Below, one piece after another: positions 61,629-64,000 of a stretch of DNA of 64,000 nucleotides. The notes beneath the pieces were generated by a model. It was given only the letters and a program-made list of their open reading frames with translations, searched no databases and was not told the DNA's origin. Where the stretch lies: NCBI GenBank assembly GCA_948567375.1, contig OX419757.1:1550001-1614000 (forward strand), read 5' to 3'. The position numbers and the translations under genes are program-made. This DNA is from Lunularia cruciata (lineage: Eukaryota; Streptophyta; Marchantiopsida; Lunulariales; Lunulariaceae). Position 1 is the stretch's first letter. The number at the start of each line of letters is the position of its first letter.

Positions 61629-62674
61629 AATGCAGGTAGGAAATTCAAATTTCTTCTAACATCGATCACCACGCAGTTTGCTACGATATGTTCAGAGAGT
61701 TTTCTACTTTTGAATCCCAACTTATTGTCTTCCGGTGTCCGAATCTGGATTTGCTGTTTTGAGTACCTCCTGCCCTGGCTCTGATCTGTAGGAAGTCACC
61801 CGCCTGGTGGGCCTCGTTTTCTGGTGGGACGTGTCAAGCTTGACCATCCCCTTCGTGCCATATGGTCAAAGCTTGGCCATCTAGCACGAAAAGGGGTCAT
61901 CTTCGTTTGGATCATCGGTGGCAACTTGCGTCCAGAGACTTGCTTAGTGCAGTCCGAGTTTTCCACCTTGTACTGGGTTGCATATTTGATGAGTCACGAA
62001 GTCGGATGAGTCACGAAGTCGGATGAATCACACAACGACATTCAGTCTGGAATGTGTTCCTAACTTAAACTAGTGTTGCATTGACAATGCAAATTCTAAA
62101 GCTACGGACACGCTCAATGCACTTGGATGTTGTTATGAGATGCACTGGAAAACTGTTCACCACGAAACTGCAGATTAGTTCAGATATTGAACCCTGAATA
62201 ATGTCGTATTATAGGGCAAGTGGCAGGACCCGGGACTCTGCACAGTAAGCATTCGTGTGAAATTACGGGCCCCGGTGGTTTAGGGTGGGGTTTAGGGTGG
62301 GTCCTTTGAACATGTGGTCCTTTGAACACATCTTGGCAACTCGTGGTACATTTCTTCTCCTGCTATTATAGTTTGCATAAATCCTCGAGAAATGGGGTTT
62401 TGATTACATATTTCAGGGGGATGTTACAAAAGTGAAGTTATTAAGGAACGGTATCTCATTGAGATCAAATGGAAGTGCACAGGATTATAAGAATCGGTTA
62501 CTGAACTTTCATAAGAAATTACAAGAGAATAAGTAATGTTATTAACTACATAATTCCTTGACAATTAGAGACAGAATAATTGGTTGAAAAGATGTTGAAA
62601 GGATTAAGTACCGTAAAGTATTACTTGTCACATTATGTTCACTTCGTAAATTTAGAGGACCCCAACACATTATA
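61629..62674 (-). promoter_or_regulatory. Upstream region of the hydrolase gene
   Basis: Contains no other gene. At 61989-62024 an 18-bp unit (GAGTCACGAAGTCGGAT) is present twice in tandem. At 62279-62301 the plus strand has two TTTAGGG motifs (GTTTAGGGTGGGGTTTAGGG). Read on the hydrolase strand they are ACCCTAAACCC-type telo-boxes, elements found in many plant promoters. They lie about 650 bp upstream of the ATG, so a role for this gene is only possible. The second Harbinger copy begins at 62675. Confidence 0.4.
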
Positions 62675-62728
62675 GGGGGTTTCAAATATAGCGTTTTCAA
62701 ATTTAACTTTCTCCAATATCAGAAAGAT

Positions 62729-62822
62729 TCTATAAAGGTTGTTATGGGTAACCTGGATAACTTTTATGGATCAGTAAGATACTATAAAGGTTGTTATGGA
62801 TAACCTGTATAACTTTTATGGA
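62729..62822. repeat. 52-bp tandem duplication
   Basis: CTATAAAGGTTGTTATGG, then TAACCTG, then ATAACTTTTATGGAT, occurs twice with a 52-bp period in the left arm of the second Harbinger copy. Confidence 0.85.
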
Positions 62823-63149
62823 TAGTAAAACCAGGAATCAAAAAGTTGTGCCGAGAGGTAATAGCAATGGTTGTAAAAGTTATATGGGGATTTGAAATCT
62901 TGACCAGTAGAGTTATATAGGATAGCTCGTTTCAAGCATATCCGTAAATATTAATCTCGCTTGATTTTGAATTTTAGTTCTCCCTAATGACATTCATTAA
63001 GCTAAAGCTAAAGCTAAAGCTAATTACAAGCTTGTATTTGCATGATCTCATTTTTAATCTAACAAGGCAAACACCACTACCATACTTGCTCACACTTGCT
63101 CTCATTGTATGCACCTCCCCATGTTCCCTTCCTATCATTCACTTCTAAG

Positions 63150-63316
63150 CTCCACTTGCTCTTTGCTCCTCCTCTTGATAACCCACACCCTATGAGTGCA
63201 ATTTCTACTGTCTAAACTTAGCTCACCTTGCTCTTTGCTCCTCCTCTTGATAACCCACACCGTATGAGAGCAATTTCTACCATCTAAATGGAGCTCCCCT
63301 TGCTCTTTGCTCCTTC
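63150..63316. repeat. 72-bp tandem repeat, about 2.3 units
   Basis: CTTTGCTCCT recurs at 63161, 63233 and 63305, exactly 72 bp apart. The intervening sequence (ATAACCCACACC, then TATGAG, then GCAATTTCTAC) is shared. The period is a multiple of three, so a minus-strand frame stays open through it with a 24-residue repeat (IKRRSKEQGEL). I regard that frame as a by-product. Confidence 0.9.
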
Positions 63317-63479
63317 TCACAATACACTACAATTCACTCAATACCCTACTTTTCTATCATCAAATTGGGTTATAGTTGGATTTATCATCACAACATTATA
63401 GTTGGATCTAAGCCAACGGGATGCCTTGCACAAGCGCTTGCATTGTTCTTCTGCATAAAATTGGAACATCAATCCAATT

Positions 63480-64000
63480 GATTTTGAGGACTGAAATGGA
63501 GAGTGAGAATCTCAAGGAGTTGCTTGAATGGAATGAATGGAGCTCAAATGATGAATAGAATTCTATTAGGGTACTCAAGAGAAGGTTGAATTATGCATTA
63601 GAATCCCATTATCTCCAAGATAGAGTACAATGTACTCAGAGCAAGAGCAATGGGTTTGTATTGAAATCTTTTTGTGGATTGGATGCTTGAGCATTTAGAC
63701 AGCTTACTAGAATGGATTTATTATCATTACAAGCTTTAGTAAATGTTGTAAAACATTGTGGAGTATTTAGAAATACCTCTAGAACCAAACTTCCATGTGG
63801 ATGGAGGTTGCCCTTGCTGTTGACAAGTTTGGTCATCATGGCAACGGGGCAAGTGTGGCAAGAGGTTTAAACCTATGAGGGATTAGTGTAGGTTTTACCA
63901 ATGTGTTTATAAAACAAGTAATGATTGCAATTATTTCTATCTTGGGCAAGGAGGTAAAATGGCCAGATCTAGGGTGAGGTCAAGAATAGATGTTATTTTT
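63480..64000 (+). pseudogene. PIF/Harbinger transposase N-terminal part, decayed and truncated
   Basis: Homologous to the 4336-5464 relic: FRQLTRMDLLSLQALVNVVK (about 63697-63756), then in another frame VALAVDKFGHHGNGASVARG (about 63806-63866) and ISVGFTNVFIKQVMIAII. At least one frameshift and several stops are present. The catalytic DDE part would lie beyond the window. Confidence 0.75.

Larger units (their letters stand above)
62675..64000 (+). mobile_element. Second PIF/Harbinger copy, left part, truncated by window end
   Basis: Starts with TIR GGGGGTTTCAAATATAG (62675-62691), matching the 3397 TIR at 15 of 17 positions. The conserved transposase motif RQLTRMD lies about 1,028 bp from the TIR, against about 1,022 bp in the first copy, so the two are colinear. 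The left arm carries its own tandem duplications (62729-62822 and 63150-63316). Confidence 0.75.

Noticed and set aside
63135-63320. 61-codon minus-strand frame with a 24-residue repeat
   Set aside because: Arises because the 72-bp tandem repeat has a period divisible by three; no start context or homology.

Overview
This is nuclear DNA from a plant, most likely a land plant. The window holds two genes that can be modelled to the codon, both multi-exon with GT-AG introns. The rest is mostly decayed plant-type transposable elements: Ty3/gypsy elements with a chromodomain, Ty1/copia and PIF/Harbinger. The species cannot be fixed from the sequence; a seed-free land plant is possible, but that is a guess.

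Layout. 1-3396: no gene recognised. 3397-12023: a PIF/Harbinger DNA transposon framed by 17-bp terminal inverted repeats. It has a decayed DDE transposase on the left (+) and a decayed Myb/SANT-like coiled-coil ORF on the right (-), with a block of unknown ORFs between them (about 5.7-10.2 kb). 12-18 kb: unique-looking DNA and a long (TA)n tract. 18.1-23.0 kb: a solo gypsy LTR next to a copia relic (-). 23-31.3 kb: mostly unassigned, with traces of unknown repeat families, a degenerate tandem array and two perfect hairpins.

32105-36248 (-): an apparently intact gene for the 26S proteasome ATPase RPT1, ten exons and 426 aa. 36.5-55.4 kb: a nest of gypsy elements. An old gypsy relic (+) was broken by a solo LTR (38031-38775) and by a complete element (+, 38883-45174). 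A second complete element of the same family (-, 46319-55355, perfect 5-bp target duplication TGATT) lies beside it. It has itself been hit by three LTRs of its own family and by one solo LTR of another family.

55.4-59.3 kb: AT-rich, no gene seen. 59365-61628 (-): a four-exon gene for a secreted alpha/beta-hydrolase-like protein of 514 aa with a long C-terminal extension of unknown function. 62675-64000: the left end of a second copy of the same Harbinger family, cut by the window edge.

The two genes have no evident functional link. No CRISPR, rRNA, operon or confident tRNA gene was found. The most unusual items are the TIR-framed Harbinger with extra ORFs, a solo LTR whose U3 carries six GAAGCTTC palindromes in three evenly spaced pairs, a gypsy LTR subfamily with a duplicated U3 head, and the secreted hydrolase with its uncharacterised C-terminal half.
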